Assembly: GCA_002428995.1 (NCBI GenBank)
Contig: DIYJ01000003.1
Span: 267,274-331,273 of the forward strand
Length of the DNA: 64,000 nucleotides
Direction: 5' to 3'
From: Flavobacteriales bacterium UBA6057
GTDB taxonomy: Bacteria; Bacteroidota; Bacteroidia; Flavobacteriales_G; Salibacteraceae
How positions within the stretch are numbered: the stretch's first letter is position 1; the number at the start of each line of letters is the position of its first letter. Under the pieces are notes generated by a model that had not been told where the DNA came from, ran no database searches, and saw nothing but the letters and a program-made list of their open reading frames with translations. The position numbers were made by a program, and so were the translations under genes. Shown one piece after another: positions 25,691 through 34,170 of this stretch.

Positions 25691-28375
25691 GTGTTCAGAG
25701 AATTTCAATGGGTAGTTGTACTGTTTTTCATTTCAGTAAGCTTTTTTGAAAGCGGAAAGGCACAAACTCTTGCGGGCGGAGGCTCAGTTGCGGTCATTTC
25801 TCAGATAAAAGAGGGGAAGGCACGAGCTGTCGCTTTGCGCTCTGCGGGTGAATATGAACGTGCCTTACAAGCGATCGATTCCACATTGCTGATCGCATCT
25901 GATAGTGAGGGCGATCACAGTGTGAGTCGTGAACTGGGTTGGCTTTGGGCCAACAGGGCCTACATCACAGGACAGCTGCAAGGAAGAATCCTTCAGTCGA
26001 AAGCTGACTATCTGAAAGCGCTTCCGTTGCTGGAAGAGGCTGGGGAAGAAGCTCTGCTGATTGGCAAGTATGTTCAGAAGCCGCTCGGCAACGTGTATAC
26101 AAGACTGGGCGACTATGGCCAGGCTGTGGAACAGCTGGAAGCTGTACGCAAGGTTGCCATGGTTGAGCATGACTCCGCAACTGTGCTTGATGCCACCAAT
26201 GATGTGTCCATCGCCCGGCTGGAAATGGGAATGGCAAAGCGTTGCATTCGTCAGTTGCAAGGTGGATTGGCGTATGCCGGAAAGAGCAGGATTGCCAGAG
26301 GCTTGCTGCTTTCAAACATGGTTCGAGGTTATGCCGAGCTACAGCAGCTGGACAGCGCAGACCGCTGCGCCCGCGAAGCACTTCGATTGCTGCGCAGTGT
26401 AGGCAATGATACAAGTCTCAGGGATAAGCATCGGGATGCGCTGCGTTATCAACTCGGAACATATAACGTATGGATCCCACTGCTGGCAAGGTTGAATCAG
26501 CGGTTATCGATGGAAGATGCGGTGCAGGAAGCCAGCCGAATCGCTCAAGTCCTTTATGCCGGAGAACTTCACCGCAAGGAAGTGAAGTTGAGACTCGCTG
26601 AAGCCGATGGTTATTTCATCCTGGGTGATTTTGATCGGGCTCAACGGTTGTATCAGGAAGCCGAGGAACAGCTCAAAAACCTGGAGAAAGGTCAGAACCG
26701 ATCGTTTTATCCCGATCAGTTGTTTGTCGTCACCGTGATGGGAAACATACGCTGCCTGCGTGCTCTGTATGAGGTTTCTCCCACTGATGATTCCCTGGCC
26801 TTTCAAATTCTCCAGGCTTATCAGCAACTCTTCAGGTTGGAGCGCGAAGTGCGGAGCGAGCTTCTGAGCACGGGAGCTCAGCATGGTCATATGGAGCGCT
26901 TCCATCGTTTTGCCGGTGAAGCAATAGCGTTTTCCATCCAGCAGTATCATCATACGGGAGACATGCGATGGCTGGAAGGTGCTGTTGGTTTTGTGGCGTA
27001 TTCACAGGGTGTGCTACTGGCACAATCGGTGGAGCGTCACGCCCTCGCTGCTGCTTCCGAGGATACACTATGGAGCAAATTGTTTGAACTTGAAATGGCA
27101 CTGGCTGATATGCGCTACGCCAAAGACGCTGATCCGGGAACGATCCGCGCGCTGCGTCAGGATAAGGCGGGGCTCATGCAACAGCTCAAGGAGCGGAATC
27201 CAGTGACGTATGATCAGTGGTTTTCCCGTGACCAGCTGTCGCTCGAGACACTGTTTGATGTTCTGGAAGCGGAGGAAAGAAGTGTTTTGCTGCTGTTTGA
27301 TGCTGGCGCTGAGCTTCACCTTTTCCTGCTTCAATCCGGGCGTATTCATCTGCACACCTTGAGCATGGATGCCACTGTTCTGGAAAGAATGAGGGGCTTC
27401 AGACAGTGCCTTGCCAACCCTGAATGTGATGCGAACAGCTTTCAGTCAGAAGCTCATACACTTCACGAGCTTCTTCTCGATTCGCTGCCGTTGGCTTCGA
27501 AAGCGCTGGTCATTGTCCCGGATGGAAGGTTTCATCAATTGCCCTTTGAGGTGTTGGTCACCGATCTTTCTCGCTCGCCCGACTTTCGATCGCTCCATTA
27601 TTTGCTTCGCCAGCTTGCTGTTTCCTACGCGCCATCCCTTTCCTTTTTGCAGCGCGGCATCACTTCCCGGAAGTATCCGTATGCTCTTACCGTTGTTCAA
27701 CCTTCGTTTGAATGCAACGACAGCCTCGTGAGTCTTCCTGAGCTTTCACTTCCCGGAAGCATTCATTTCATTTCAGGAGCTCAGGCCACAGCTGATGCCT
27801 TCCTCAGCCATTCTGGGCAAACGCAGGTAGCGCACCTTTCAACCCACGGCTTTGCGGCATTGAATGATTCCGGTTCTTCCTGGATTGCGCTCGCAGGGTC
27901 AGCATCGTGTACACATCCCAGATTGCACTTCGACCAGATCCGACACCGCAGTTTCAGTTGTGACCTGGTGGTGCTTCAGGCCTGTCAGTCAGCTGGTGGG
28001 CAAGTGCTGGCAGGAGAGGGAGCTTTCAGTATTTCGAATGGTTTCTTGCATGCGGGGAGCAACAATGTATTAGCAACGCGGTGGGATGCCAATCCAGAAG
28101 CCTCTTCCTATTTGCTGAGCTCTTTCTATCATCACCTCGAGCAGGAGCAAATCCCGGCAGCGCTGCGCAAAGCTCAGTTAGAATACCTCAACAGCGAAAC
28201 GCTGGATGCACTGGCCGCTCATCCATTTTATTGGGCCGGATTCAGTGTCTATGGTAAGGGATACTTAAACGACTCCTTTGCCATCAGCAATACTCAATCG
28301 ATGGACTGGAGGTGGGGGCTCTTGCTCGTTGGCCTGATTCTCCTTTTCTGGCTTTGGAGAAGGAGTAGAGCCTGA
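25691..28375 (+). CDS. Membrane-anchored TPR-CHAT caspase-like protein
   Basis: An 894-aa protein with a signal peptide (1-24), about 500 residues of helical TPR-type repeats, a C-terminal CHAT domain and a final transmembrane helix (WGLLLVGLILLFWLW) with a basic tail. The CHAT (caspase HetF associated with TPRs) fold is clear: VIVPDGRFHQLPFEVL, catalytic H719 in HLSTHGF, and catalytic C765 in LQACQSAGG, followed by GEGAFSISNGFLHAGSNNVLATRW. Both dyad residues are intact, so cysteine protease activity is plausible. Orientation predicts a periplasmic protease domain. GTG at 25691 is the only start after the in-frame stop at 25685. The gene lies beside an ECF sigma/anti-sigma pair and upstream of a small membrane protein. 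Substrate unknown. Confidence 0.85.
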   Translation: MFREFQWVVVLFFISVSFFESGKAQTLAGGGSVAVISQIKEGKARAVALRSAGEYERALQAIDSTLLIASDSEGDHSVSRELGWLWANRAYITGQLQGRILQSKADYLKALPLLEEAGEEALLIGKYVQKPLGNVYTRLGDYGQAVEQLEAVRKVAMVEHDSATVLDATNDVSIARLEMGMAKRCIRQLQGGLAYAGKSRIARGLLLSNMVRGYAELQQLDSADRCAREALRLLRSVGNDTSLRDKHRDALRYQLGTYNVWIPLLARLNQRLSMEDAVQEASRIAQVLYAGELHRKEVKLRLAEADGYFILGDFDRAQRLYQEAEEQLKNLEKGQNRSFYPDQLFVVTVMGNIRCLRALYEVSPTDDSLAFQILQAYQQLFRLEREVRSELLSTGAQHGHMERFHRFAGEAIAFSIQQYHHTGDMRWLEGAVGFVAYSQGVLLAQSVERHALAAASEDTLWSKLFELEMALADMRYAKDADPGTIRALRQDKAGLMQQLKERNPVTYDQWFSRDQLSLETLFDVLEAEERSVLLLFDAGAELHLFLLQSGRIHLHTLSMDATVLERMRGFRQCLANPECDANSFQSEAHTLHELLLDSLPLASKALVIVPDGRFHQLPFEVLVTDLSRSPDFRSLHYLLRQLAVSYAPSLSFLQRGITSRKYPYALTVVQPSFECNDSLVSLPELSLPGSIHFISGAQATADAFLSHSGQTQVAHLSTHGFAALNDSGSSWIALAGSASCTHPRLHFDQIRHRSFSCDLVVLQACQSAGGQVLAGEGAFSISNGFLHAGSNNVLATRWDANPEASSYLLSSFYHHLEQEQIPAALRKAQLEYLNSETLDALAAHPFYWAGFSVYGKGYLNDSFAISNTQSMDWRWGLLLVGLILLFWLWRRSRA

Positions 28376-28493
28376 GGGGGCGACATTTTTCTGTAGTCGA
28401 CTCGTTTTTTAAAATTCTGTTTCACAGTGTTTTACGATTGAATTGGCTCTTTTTTCAAAAAAAGATTCAATGGATGGTTAGGTCTGTCGCGCA

Positions 28494-28532
28494 GCCCGGG
28501 ACTAATAGTGCAAATGCGCATTTGAACCGGGC
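28494..28532. repeat. Nested inverted repeat upstream of the small membrane protein
   Basis: GCCCGG (28494-28499) and CCGGGC (28527-28532) enclose the perfect 14-bp palindrome CAAATGCGCATTTG (28511-28524). This gives a two-level hairpin or cruciform 62 nt before the ATG at 28595. It may be an operator or a structured leader. The rest of 28376-28594 shows no gene. Confidence 0.5.
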
Positions 28533-28594
28533 GGAACCTGAAAAGCCCATCAAACAGAGTAGGGACCCTTTACTAAATCAAAAAAAGAAGAATC

Positions 28595-29059
28595 ATGAAA
28601 AATTACGTTTCACTCGGCAACATCAGCCTTTGCATTGACAACGGAGAATCATCCGGTAAGTATGGAGTTATTGATGGCTGCATTCCACCCTTTGGACCTT
28701 GGTTTCCATACATTCCTATCCTGATCGAGATCTTTCTGAAAGGTCAGACACTAGCCATGGACGCTCCAGATAAAGTCTCTGGTTATTCCACCAAAGAACT
28801 GCACAAACACATGACAAATGATGTGCTTCCGAAAGTTGTGCAGTCCAGAAGCGATAAAGAAGTGGATGAAACCTTATCTCGTGTCTACACAGCCTATCCT
28901 CAGTTGAAGTCAGAGATCAGCAAGATCCGCGATGAGTATCCAGGTGACGATCAGGGCGGTAGCGGTATTCAGGCTTGTCCTGTGGTGCCACTCATCCTTG
29001 CCGGAATGGCGATCGGCTGGCTGGCACGCGAAGTGTGGCACATGCACAGCGGTAACTAG
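28595..29059 (+). CDS. Small membrane protein of unknown function next to CHAT gene
   Basis: A 154-aa protein I do not recognise. It begins MKNYVSLGNISLCIDNGESS with no cleavable signal peptide. A hydrophobic aromatic/proline stretch (about 28-50, CIPPFGPWFPYIPILIEIFL) and a C-terminal hydrophobic helix (VVPLILAGMAIGWLA, about 130-146) flank a charged helical middle (KELHKHMTNDVLPKVVQSRSDKE). It ends in a histidine-rich tail (HMHSGN). A glycine-rich loop (DDQGGSGIQAC) precedes the last helix. It follows the CHAT gene in the same direction after 219 nt containing a nested palindrome, and a strong terminator follows. A substrate or partner of the CHAT protein is possible but unproven. Confidence 0.6.
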   Translation: MKNYVSLGNISLCIDNGESSGKYGVIDGCIPPFGPWFPYIPILIEIFLKGQTLAMDAPDKVSGYSTKELHKHMTNDVLPKVVQSRSDKEVDETLSRVYTAYPQLKSEISKIRDEYPGDDQGGSGIQACPVVPLILAGMAIGWLAREVWHMHSGN

Positions 29060-29115
29060 TTTGTTCCCGTCTTTCAGAAGCGTCAGCGACTCATAGCCTG
29101 ATGCAGCACCTCAAG

Positions 29116-29153
29116 GCCCCGTAGTCAGAATCAATTGGCTGCGGGGCTTTTTT
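29116..29153 (+). terminator. Rho-independent terminator after the small membrane protein
   Basis: GCCCCGTAG (29116-29124) pairs with CTGCGGGGC (29139-29147; one G-T pair), followed by six T at 29148-29153. It ends the plus-strand unit and lies 11 nt before the stop of the convergent receptor gene. Confidence 0.85.
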
Positions 29154-29163
29154 ATGAAATGGT

Positions 29164-31587
29164 TTAGCGTTTTCGGCTGCTGAATTCCATCGCCTCACCC
29201 TTCCCAAAGCCGTAGCTAAAGCCGAGCGTAATGAAGCGCCCTCTCAGGTTGCGACTGTGTACGTAGAAATTGTCCTGATCTGTCTCCATTTCGCGAATCC
29301 GGGAAGCAAACACATCGCGGATGCTGAAGTTGATCACCGCCTTGCCATCCATGAGCTTCTTTCGTACACCCAGGTCGGCATACAACTGCGCAGCTGTATT
29401 TCCCTGCACGATTTTAACCCCGGATTGATAGCGTCCGGTTACCTCTGTATCAATGTTTGCCGGAAGCTTGAATCTCAGCGTCCATTTCGTTGTCCATTGG
29501 TTGGCTGTGAAATCAATGTCTTCGCCTTCCAATTCCGCAAGGCGCTGGAAGCGATTTGCGTTGACATCACCGTTCAGGATCATCCAGCGTTTAATCGTCC
29601 ATTTTGCATTGTATTCGATTCCCCAAGAGTGTTTGACTCCCAGGTTCACAGGAATGTTGGTGCTCACTCCGTCCACGAATGTTGAAATCCGCTCAATCAC
29701 CTCGGTGGTGTATAGGTAGAAGAATCCCGCATTCATCGAGGCCTTTTTGCGATTGTAAATCGTTTGAAGCTCATATGAGTCTGAGAATTCAGGTAAGAGA
29801 TCTGGATTTCCCGTGCGGACGTTGAAGTTGTTCCGAATGTTGAAGAAGGGATTCAAATCCCAGAGTCTTGGCCTATAGATTCTGCGTGAATAACCCGCCT
29901 GTAGTGAGAAACGCTCCGTCAGTTTGTAAGAGGCGTGAGCGCTCGGGAATAGGTTTGTGAAGTTCGTAGCATTTCGTTCTCCGGTATTCACCAGCAGGGT
30001 AGTCAAATCTGTGTTTTCCACTCGCAAGCCAAGCTTCAGTCCAAATGTGTCGCCTTCGTATGCTCCGGTCACATAGGCGCCAAACACGTTCTGGTTGTAG
30101 TCAAACACATTGGTCAGGTTTGGGTCATCCGTCCAAACGTCATTGATGATGTCAGATACCGCAAAGTCGTTGCTTACATCCTGTCGCACGTATTGGGCAC
30201 CTGTTTCCAGCGTGAATTTCTCTCTGATCGGCTTTGTGTAATCTGCGTTGAAAGTGTATTTCGCCTCCTGAAAATTAGTGCGTGTTCGCTGCTGACTGTC
30301 CGTGAACGCATCCGAAAAGCCTTCGTTGGTGAACTCCGAGGACTGGTCTTTTCCAAAGAAGTTTCCCAGTGCACTGAGCAACAGCACATGGTCTTTGTGA
30401 TCCTTGAAGTCCGATTTGTACTGAAGTTCGTACTGATACTTTGGGTTCAAGGCTTCAGTGACTTCTGTTCGCTTCCATTCTGCGATGGTAGTCCCGGTGG
30501 AATCTTCCAGTCGAAAATCCGTTTCTGACGGTTGATCTTCCACTTCATAGGCGATCCTGCCCGAGAGGGTAAGGATGTTTCTGGGGTTGATGTAGTAATC
30601 CGCTCCGAGGATGAAGTTGTAAAACTGCTCATTCCGGTATTCTTCTCCATCACTGTAGATCGTTTCGCCTGTGAGTCTGTCAATGTTCGTGCTTTCGGTG
30701 AAACGTGGAAGCTCCCGGTAGCCAGCTCCGAACTGGCTGAAAACGTTTAGGTGCTCCGTTCTGCGATTGACGCTTAATCCCAGGCTGTGGTTGTGAGGAA
30801 AGCCTGTGTTGATGGTGACAGATCCGTTCACGCCTTTTTTCTCTTCTTTTTTCAGCACAATGTTGATGATGCCTGAAGTTCCTTCTGCCTCGTACTTCGC
30901 AGAAGGATTTGTGATCACTTCCACTTTTTCGATCATATCAGCGGTAATGGTTCCCAGTGCATTGCCCTGTTCGCTGGCCAATACCGAAGGTTTGCCGTTA
31001 ATCAAAACCTGTACACCGCTATTTCCGCGAAGGGTGATCTCACCCTCAATGTTCACATTCACCGAAGGAACATTGTTCAGCACTTCTGTGGCGCTGGCGC
31101 CCGTGCTGCTCAGGTCTTTGCCCACGTTAAACACGCGCTTGTCCAGTTTGAATTCGGTGGATGATCGCTCGGCTTCTACTACAAAGGCATCGAGGTTTAC
31201 ACCGCTTTGCGGCAGAGAAATCGTTCCAAGCTCTACTACACCGTTGCTGGAGCTGAAGTCCCTGATTTCCTTGGTTTCAAACCCAATGAAGCTGATGGAC
31301 AGGTACACATTGGAAGAATCGCTGCGTAGTCTGAAGCTTCCGCTTTCATCTGTCGTGGCGCCTGCCAATACATTGTTGGTTGCTGCACTCTTCAGCGCAA
31401 TGGTAGCGTAGGGAATGACCTGACCGCCCTGTTCATCCTGCACTGTTCCCGTGAACAGAAGTGATGGTCGCTGAGCTTGCACAGTCAGCGGCAAGAGACC
31501 TGATAATAGAATAAGAGAGAAGAGGGTACTTCTTAGAAACTGAACTAAAAGGAATGACACAACGGTGATCGAAAAAGAAAGGAACAA
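29164..31587 (-). CDS. TonB-dependent-receptor-like outer membrane protein (OMP_b-brl_3 type)
   Basis: An 807-aa outer-membrane protein. The long N-terminal hydrophobic segment ends in TVQAQ, a signal peptide (the start may be somewhat internal). Then come a CarboxypepD_reg-like domain (FTGTVQDEQGGQVIPYATIAL, residues about 45-125), a plug domain (VFNVGKDLSSTGASATEVLNNVPSVNVNIEG, PSAKYEAEGTSGIINIVLKK), and a 22-stranded-type barrel to the end. The order matches the Bacteroidota outer membrane beta-barrel family 3 of receptors, which import or bind ligands that are mostly unknown. No SusD partner is adjacent, so it is not a polysaccharide-utilisation pair. It may be a single-gene transcript. 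Confidence 0.85.
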   Translation of the reverse strand: MFLSFSITVVSFLLVQFLRSTLFSLILLSGLLPLTVQAQRPSLLFTGTVQDEQGGQVIPYATIALKSAATNNVLAGATTDESGSFRLRSDSSNVYLSISFIGFETKEIRDFSSSNGVVELGTISLPQSGVNLDAFVVEAERSSTEFKLDKRVFNVGKDLSSTGASATEVLNNVPSVNVNIEGEITLRGNSGVQVLINGKPSVLASEQGNALGTITADMIEKVEVITNPSAKYEAEGTSGIINIVLKKEEKKGVNGSVTINTGFPHNHSLGLSVNRRTEHLNVFSQFGAGYRELPRFTESTNIDRLTGETIYSDGEEYRNEQFYNFILGADYYINPRNILTLSGRIAYEVEDQPSETDFRLEDSTGTTIAEWKRTEVTEALNPKYQYELQYKSDFKDHKDHVLLLSALGNFFGKDQSSEFTNEGFSDAFTDSQQRTRTNFQEAKYTFNADYTKPIREKFTLETGAQYVRQDVSNDFAVSDIINDVWTDDPNLTNVFDYNQNVFGAYVTGAYEGDTFGLKLGLRVENTDLTTLLVNTGERNATNFTNLFPSAHASYKLTERFSLQAGYSRRIYRPRLWDLNPFFNIRNNFNVRTGNPDLLPEFSDSYELQTIYNRKKASMNAGFFYLYTTEVIERISTFVDGVSTNIPVNLGVKHSWGIEYNAKWTIKRWMILNGDVNANRFQRLAELEGEDIDFTANQWTTKWTLRFKLPANIDTEVTGRYQSGVKIVQGNTAAQLYADLGVRKKLMDGKAVINFSIRDVFASRIREMETDQDNFYVHSRNLRGRFITLGFSYGFGKGEAMEFSSRKR

Positions 31588-31680
31588 AGTTGATCAAATC
31601 CGGTTCGCGGGGAATTGATTCTCATTGTAATCTGATCATTCTCAGACTAAAAAGTGTTAATGAAAGCCAGTGCAAAACGA

Positions 31681-31706
31681 AAAGGTCCCGCCTTGGCGGG
31701 ACCTTT
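31681..31706 (-). terminator. Terminator hairpin between the 324-aa gene and the receptor gene
   Basis: AAAGGTCCCGC (31681-31691) and GCGGGACCTTT (31696-31706) form a perfect 11-bp stem with a 4-nt loop, 50 nt downstream of the minus-strand stop at 31757. On the minus strand T-rich sequence follows. Confidence 0.8.
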
Positions 31707-31756
31707 CATACAATGCAACATGTCAGAGCAGGTACTGACAGCGCTGATTTCGAGGA

Positions 31757-32731
31757 TCAGGACGTCTTGAACGTGGTCACATGCTGTCGGACGTCAGAAG
31801 TCAGGTCGTAGATGTTCGTTCGGATGGATGTTCCGCTGGCCGTCTTCTCGTTATTGCCGAAAAACAGAGGGTCGGCATTGAGTTCTATTTGATTTTCCTT
31901 GTCCAGTACGGTCACCGCGTAGCTGTCCAGGTAATCATAATCACCAGAGCTCTTCTTCTTCACCAGGAAGAACATGTCGGTCAACTGCCAGATTCCAAGC
32001 ACCATCACCTCACCTTTCTTGCCTTTAAGGCTGAAGCTCTCTTCGTAAATACTGCTTTCTGTGATCGTGAATACCTGGCCGAAGGTGGCTGTCAGCTCAG
32101 CAGATACTGCACCGTACGAAACACCCAGAGTGGTAGAAATGGAATACTCCGTTTGCTTCTTCATACCCCTGCTGAGGATGAGCTTTTGGTTGTATTCAAA
32201 ACCATCGGGAATGACCTGTGCATCTACCTGCTTCCATGCAACACCATAGAGCAGACCGATCTTTCCGTCTTTCAGGTCTTTCCATTGTGACTGGTCTACG
32301 AAGTCTTTGGATGACCAGTAGTCAAACAGGTTTTGCTTGGCTCCGCCTTCACGCTCCATGCAGAACTGCTGCCCTTCAGATTTTAACTTAGAAAGCGGTG
32401 TGAATTTCCGCGCTTTCACATCCGACCAAATGGCGGGGAAGGAATTGGCAGAGGATGGAACGGGATAAGCCGGAAATGGATCAGTCGACTTTTTGTCGCT
32501 CACTTGTGCGAAGGCTTCCAGCTTGCTGGGAAAGGAAGAACGCAATTGATACGTAGGTGAAGGCTTCTGGGTGCTGTATGACACATTTTCGAGGTCCTTC
32601 ATTGGAACACCAGCATTCAGCAATTGCTGTGCGATGTAAGCCTGGTTGATGTAATCCTGCATCGGGATCTTGACAGATGGTCCAGTTGCAGCTGTTGCGT
32701 AGAGATAAAGGGTCTTTTTATCAGACATCAT
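31757..32731 (-). CDS. Possible aerolysin-like beta-pore-forming protein
   Basis: A 324-aa protein with no signal peptide, begun at the first of two adjacent ATGs. The first third has no recognised domain. From about residue 185 it shows long alternating Ser/Thr and hydrophobic strands (KQTEYSISTTLGVSYGA, VSAELTATFGQVFTITESSIY, EESFSLKGKKGEVMVLGIWQL). This is the amphipathic hairpin pattern followed by a paired-strand region seen in aerolysin/ETX-MTX2-type pore-forming proteins. No sequence motif proves the family, and the pattern is the only evidence. A 20-bp palindrome lies 25 nt before the start and a strong terminator follows, suggesting a separately regulated single gene. It could instead be a structural beta-protein. 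Confidence 0.4.
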   Translation of the reverse strand: MMSDKKTLYLYATAATGPSVKIPMQDYINQAYIAQQLLNAGVPMKDLENVSYSTQKPSPTYQLRSSFPSKLEAFAQVSDKKSTDPFPAYPVPSSANSFPAIWSDVKARKFTPLSKLKSEGQQFCMEREGGAKQNLFDYWSSKDFVDQSQWKDLKDGKIGLLYGVAWKQVDAQVIPDGFEYNQKLILSRGMKKQTEYSISTTLGVSYGAVSAELTATFGQVFTITESSIYEESFSLKGKKGEVMVLGIWQLTDMFFLVKKKSSGDYDYLDSYAVTVLDKENQIELNADPLFFGNNEKTASGTSIRTNIYDLTSDVRQHVTTFKTS

Positions 32732-32755
32732 TAAGAGATTAAATGGTTAATTGGA

Positions 32756-32775
32756 GGTATGTCTCGAGACACACC
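32756..32775. promoter_or_regulatory. 20-bp operator-like palindrome before the aerolysin-like gene
   Basis: GGTATGTCTCGAGACACACC is symmetric except for one base pair, and its central 12 bases are a perfect palindrome. It lies 25 nt upstream of the minus-strand start at 32731, where a dimeric regulator would overlap the promoter. Confidence 0.5.
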
Positions 32776-32896
32776 GTTGATTTGATGTCACAAAGCTGCG
32801 GTAGCGGTTAAGGCTGTTTGAGCGTGTAAACTCCTGAATATGAGAACAGGTGAAAACCCCTGGTGGACCGTGCAAGTACCTGTTGGGCGCCCGGAG

Positions 32897-33595
32897 TCAG
32901 AACCTCCAGGGACTGAAATTGATCCCTGCGGAAACACGTGCGGCAGATTGGCGAAACCGCGGGAGGTCATGCGTTTGCTTTTTGGCGACCCACACTTTTC
33001 TCCACTGGGTAGGAGTCACGTCCAGGTCAAACTCAGGATTCACAAACAGATGCAACGGACCTAGTTTCACCTTCAGCATCAATCCTGCAAAGAGCCCTTG
33101 ATTGGAGTTTTTGAGTTGACGTTTTGCATCATCCACCAATTTGATTCGACCGGCATAGAGTCCCTGTGTCAGATAAACATCCATGAATTTGCTTCGAAGC
33201 AGGTGCTGCCCGGTTAGGGACATTCGGAAGTCAAATCCTCTAACCCTTTGGTTCACTGTGTCGTTCAGCACGATGTTGGCGGGGATGAGGTGAGAATACC
33301 TGAAGTATCCCGGCCACGAATAGTATTCTCCATTCTTCAATTTTCGATCAACCTCGAAGACACCTTCAAACGAAACACTGACGTGGTTGATCGGCTGGCC
33401 GAATTGTGTTTGCTGGAGCGTCTGAAACTGACTTTGGTAGTCAGAAATCAGGAAGCGTTCACCGTAGGAAAACGAGAGCAACTCAAAGATTTCCGGAAGA
33501 ATCGGTGGCGGCTCCGCTAGGGATGAGTCCTGTGCATCCGCTTTATAACCCGAGATCAGGAATAGAAGGATCAGATAGGCAGCTCTGAGTTTCAT
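32897..33595 (-). CDS. Secreted beta-rich protein, possibly a small outer-membrane barrel
   Basis: A 232-aa protein when begun at the ATG at 33595 (MKLRAAYLILLFLISGY), which places a signal peptide (ends KADAQ) at the N-terminus; the upstream in-frame ATG at 33628 would bury it. The mature part alternates hydrophobic and polar residues (VSVSFEGVFEVD, GFDFRMSLTGQHL, LGPLHLFVNPEFDLDV) and ends in SAGINFSPWRF, with a terminal phenylalanine as in outer-membrane barrels. I do not recognise a family. It lies downstream of the secretion gene cluster on the same strand with a 56-nt gap and may belong to that transcript. Confidence 0.55.
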   Translation of the reverse strand: MKLRAAYLILLFLISGYKADAQDSSLAEPPPILPEIFELLSFSYGERFLISDYQSQFQTLQQTQFGQPINHVSVSFEGVFEVDRKLKNGEYYSWPGYFRYSHLIPANIVLNDTVNQRVRGFDFRMSLTGQHLLRSKFMDVYLTQGLYAGRIKLVDDAKRQLKNSNQGLFAGLMLKVKLGPLHLFVNPEFDLDVTPTQWRKVWVAKKQTHDLPRFRQSAARVSAGINFSPWRF

Positions 33596-33651
33596 AGGGT
33601 GTGTAGTGAACAACCTGAACTGTGCCATTTCCGTGCCGGAAGTGGTCTCGT

Positions 33652-34140
33652 TTACTTTCTGCCAAAGGCAAAGCGTTCCTTCTCGCGTGCGATCCAGAGA
33701 GAGTCCGCATCATAGCTCACAATCCTGAAGTCAAGGTCATGGTCTTTGGGATCGATGATCTTGTCTTTTCCGGAAACGGCAATGATGAGCCGCTCTTCCT
33801 CACGTGGTGCGGATTTCATCATGCCCTTGTAGGCCACATCGGGTGGCGGAACGACCACTCTGGCTTTACGGGCAACTTGTGGCTTGGCTTTGACAGGCTG
33901 CTCAGAACTGGCGACTGCCTTGCGCTTGACTTTCAAACCCTTTAGGAAGGGGTCAGGATAATCGAGTTTCAATACGTAGCGCTCTTTCGCAGTGTCAAGC
34001 TCAGCCTTGCGCATGGCCGGAGTAGCGGCCTGGAAATCAAACTCAGGGCTTTCTTCGGGCGCAAACAGGGTATACATGATCCATCCCCACACAGCGAGCA
34101 GGGTTGCGATCAATACTCCGTTTAACACCTTTTTATTCAT
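33652..34140 (-). CDS. GspC/PilP-like inner-membrane linker of the T2SS-like machine
   Basis: A 162-aa bitopic protein. It has a short cytoplasmic start, one helix (LNGVLIATLLAVWGWIMYTLF), the sequence LDYPDPFLKG resembling the DPF start of GspC/PilP homology regions, a proline/lysine-rich linker (about 75-105) and a small C-terminal beta domain (LIIAVSGKDK, FRIVSYDADSLWI). GspC/PilP proteins connect the inner-membrane platform to the secretin. The assignment rests on layout, the DPF motif and its place after the GspM-like and GspL-like genes; sequence similarity is weak. Confidence 0.55.
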   Translation of the reverse strand: MNKKVLNGVLIATLLAVWGWIMYTLFAPEESPEFDFQAATPAMRKAELDTAKERYVLKLDYPDPFLKGLKVKRKAVASSEQPVKAKPQVARKARVVVPPPDVAYKGMMKSAPREEERLIIAVSGKDKIIDPKDHDLDFRIVSYDADSLWIAREKERFAFGRK

Positions 34141-34170
34141 ACCACTAATGGATTGATCTTGTCAGCGAGA

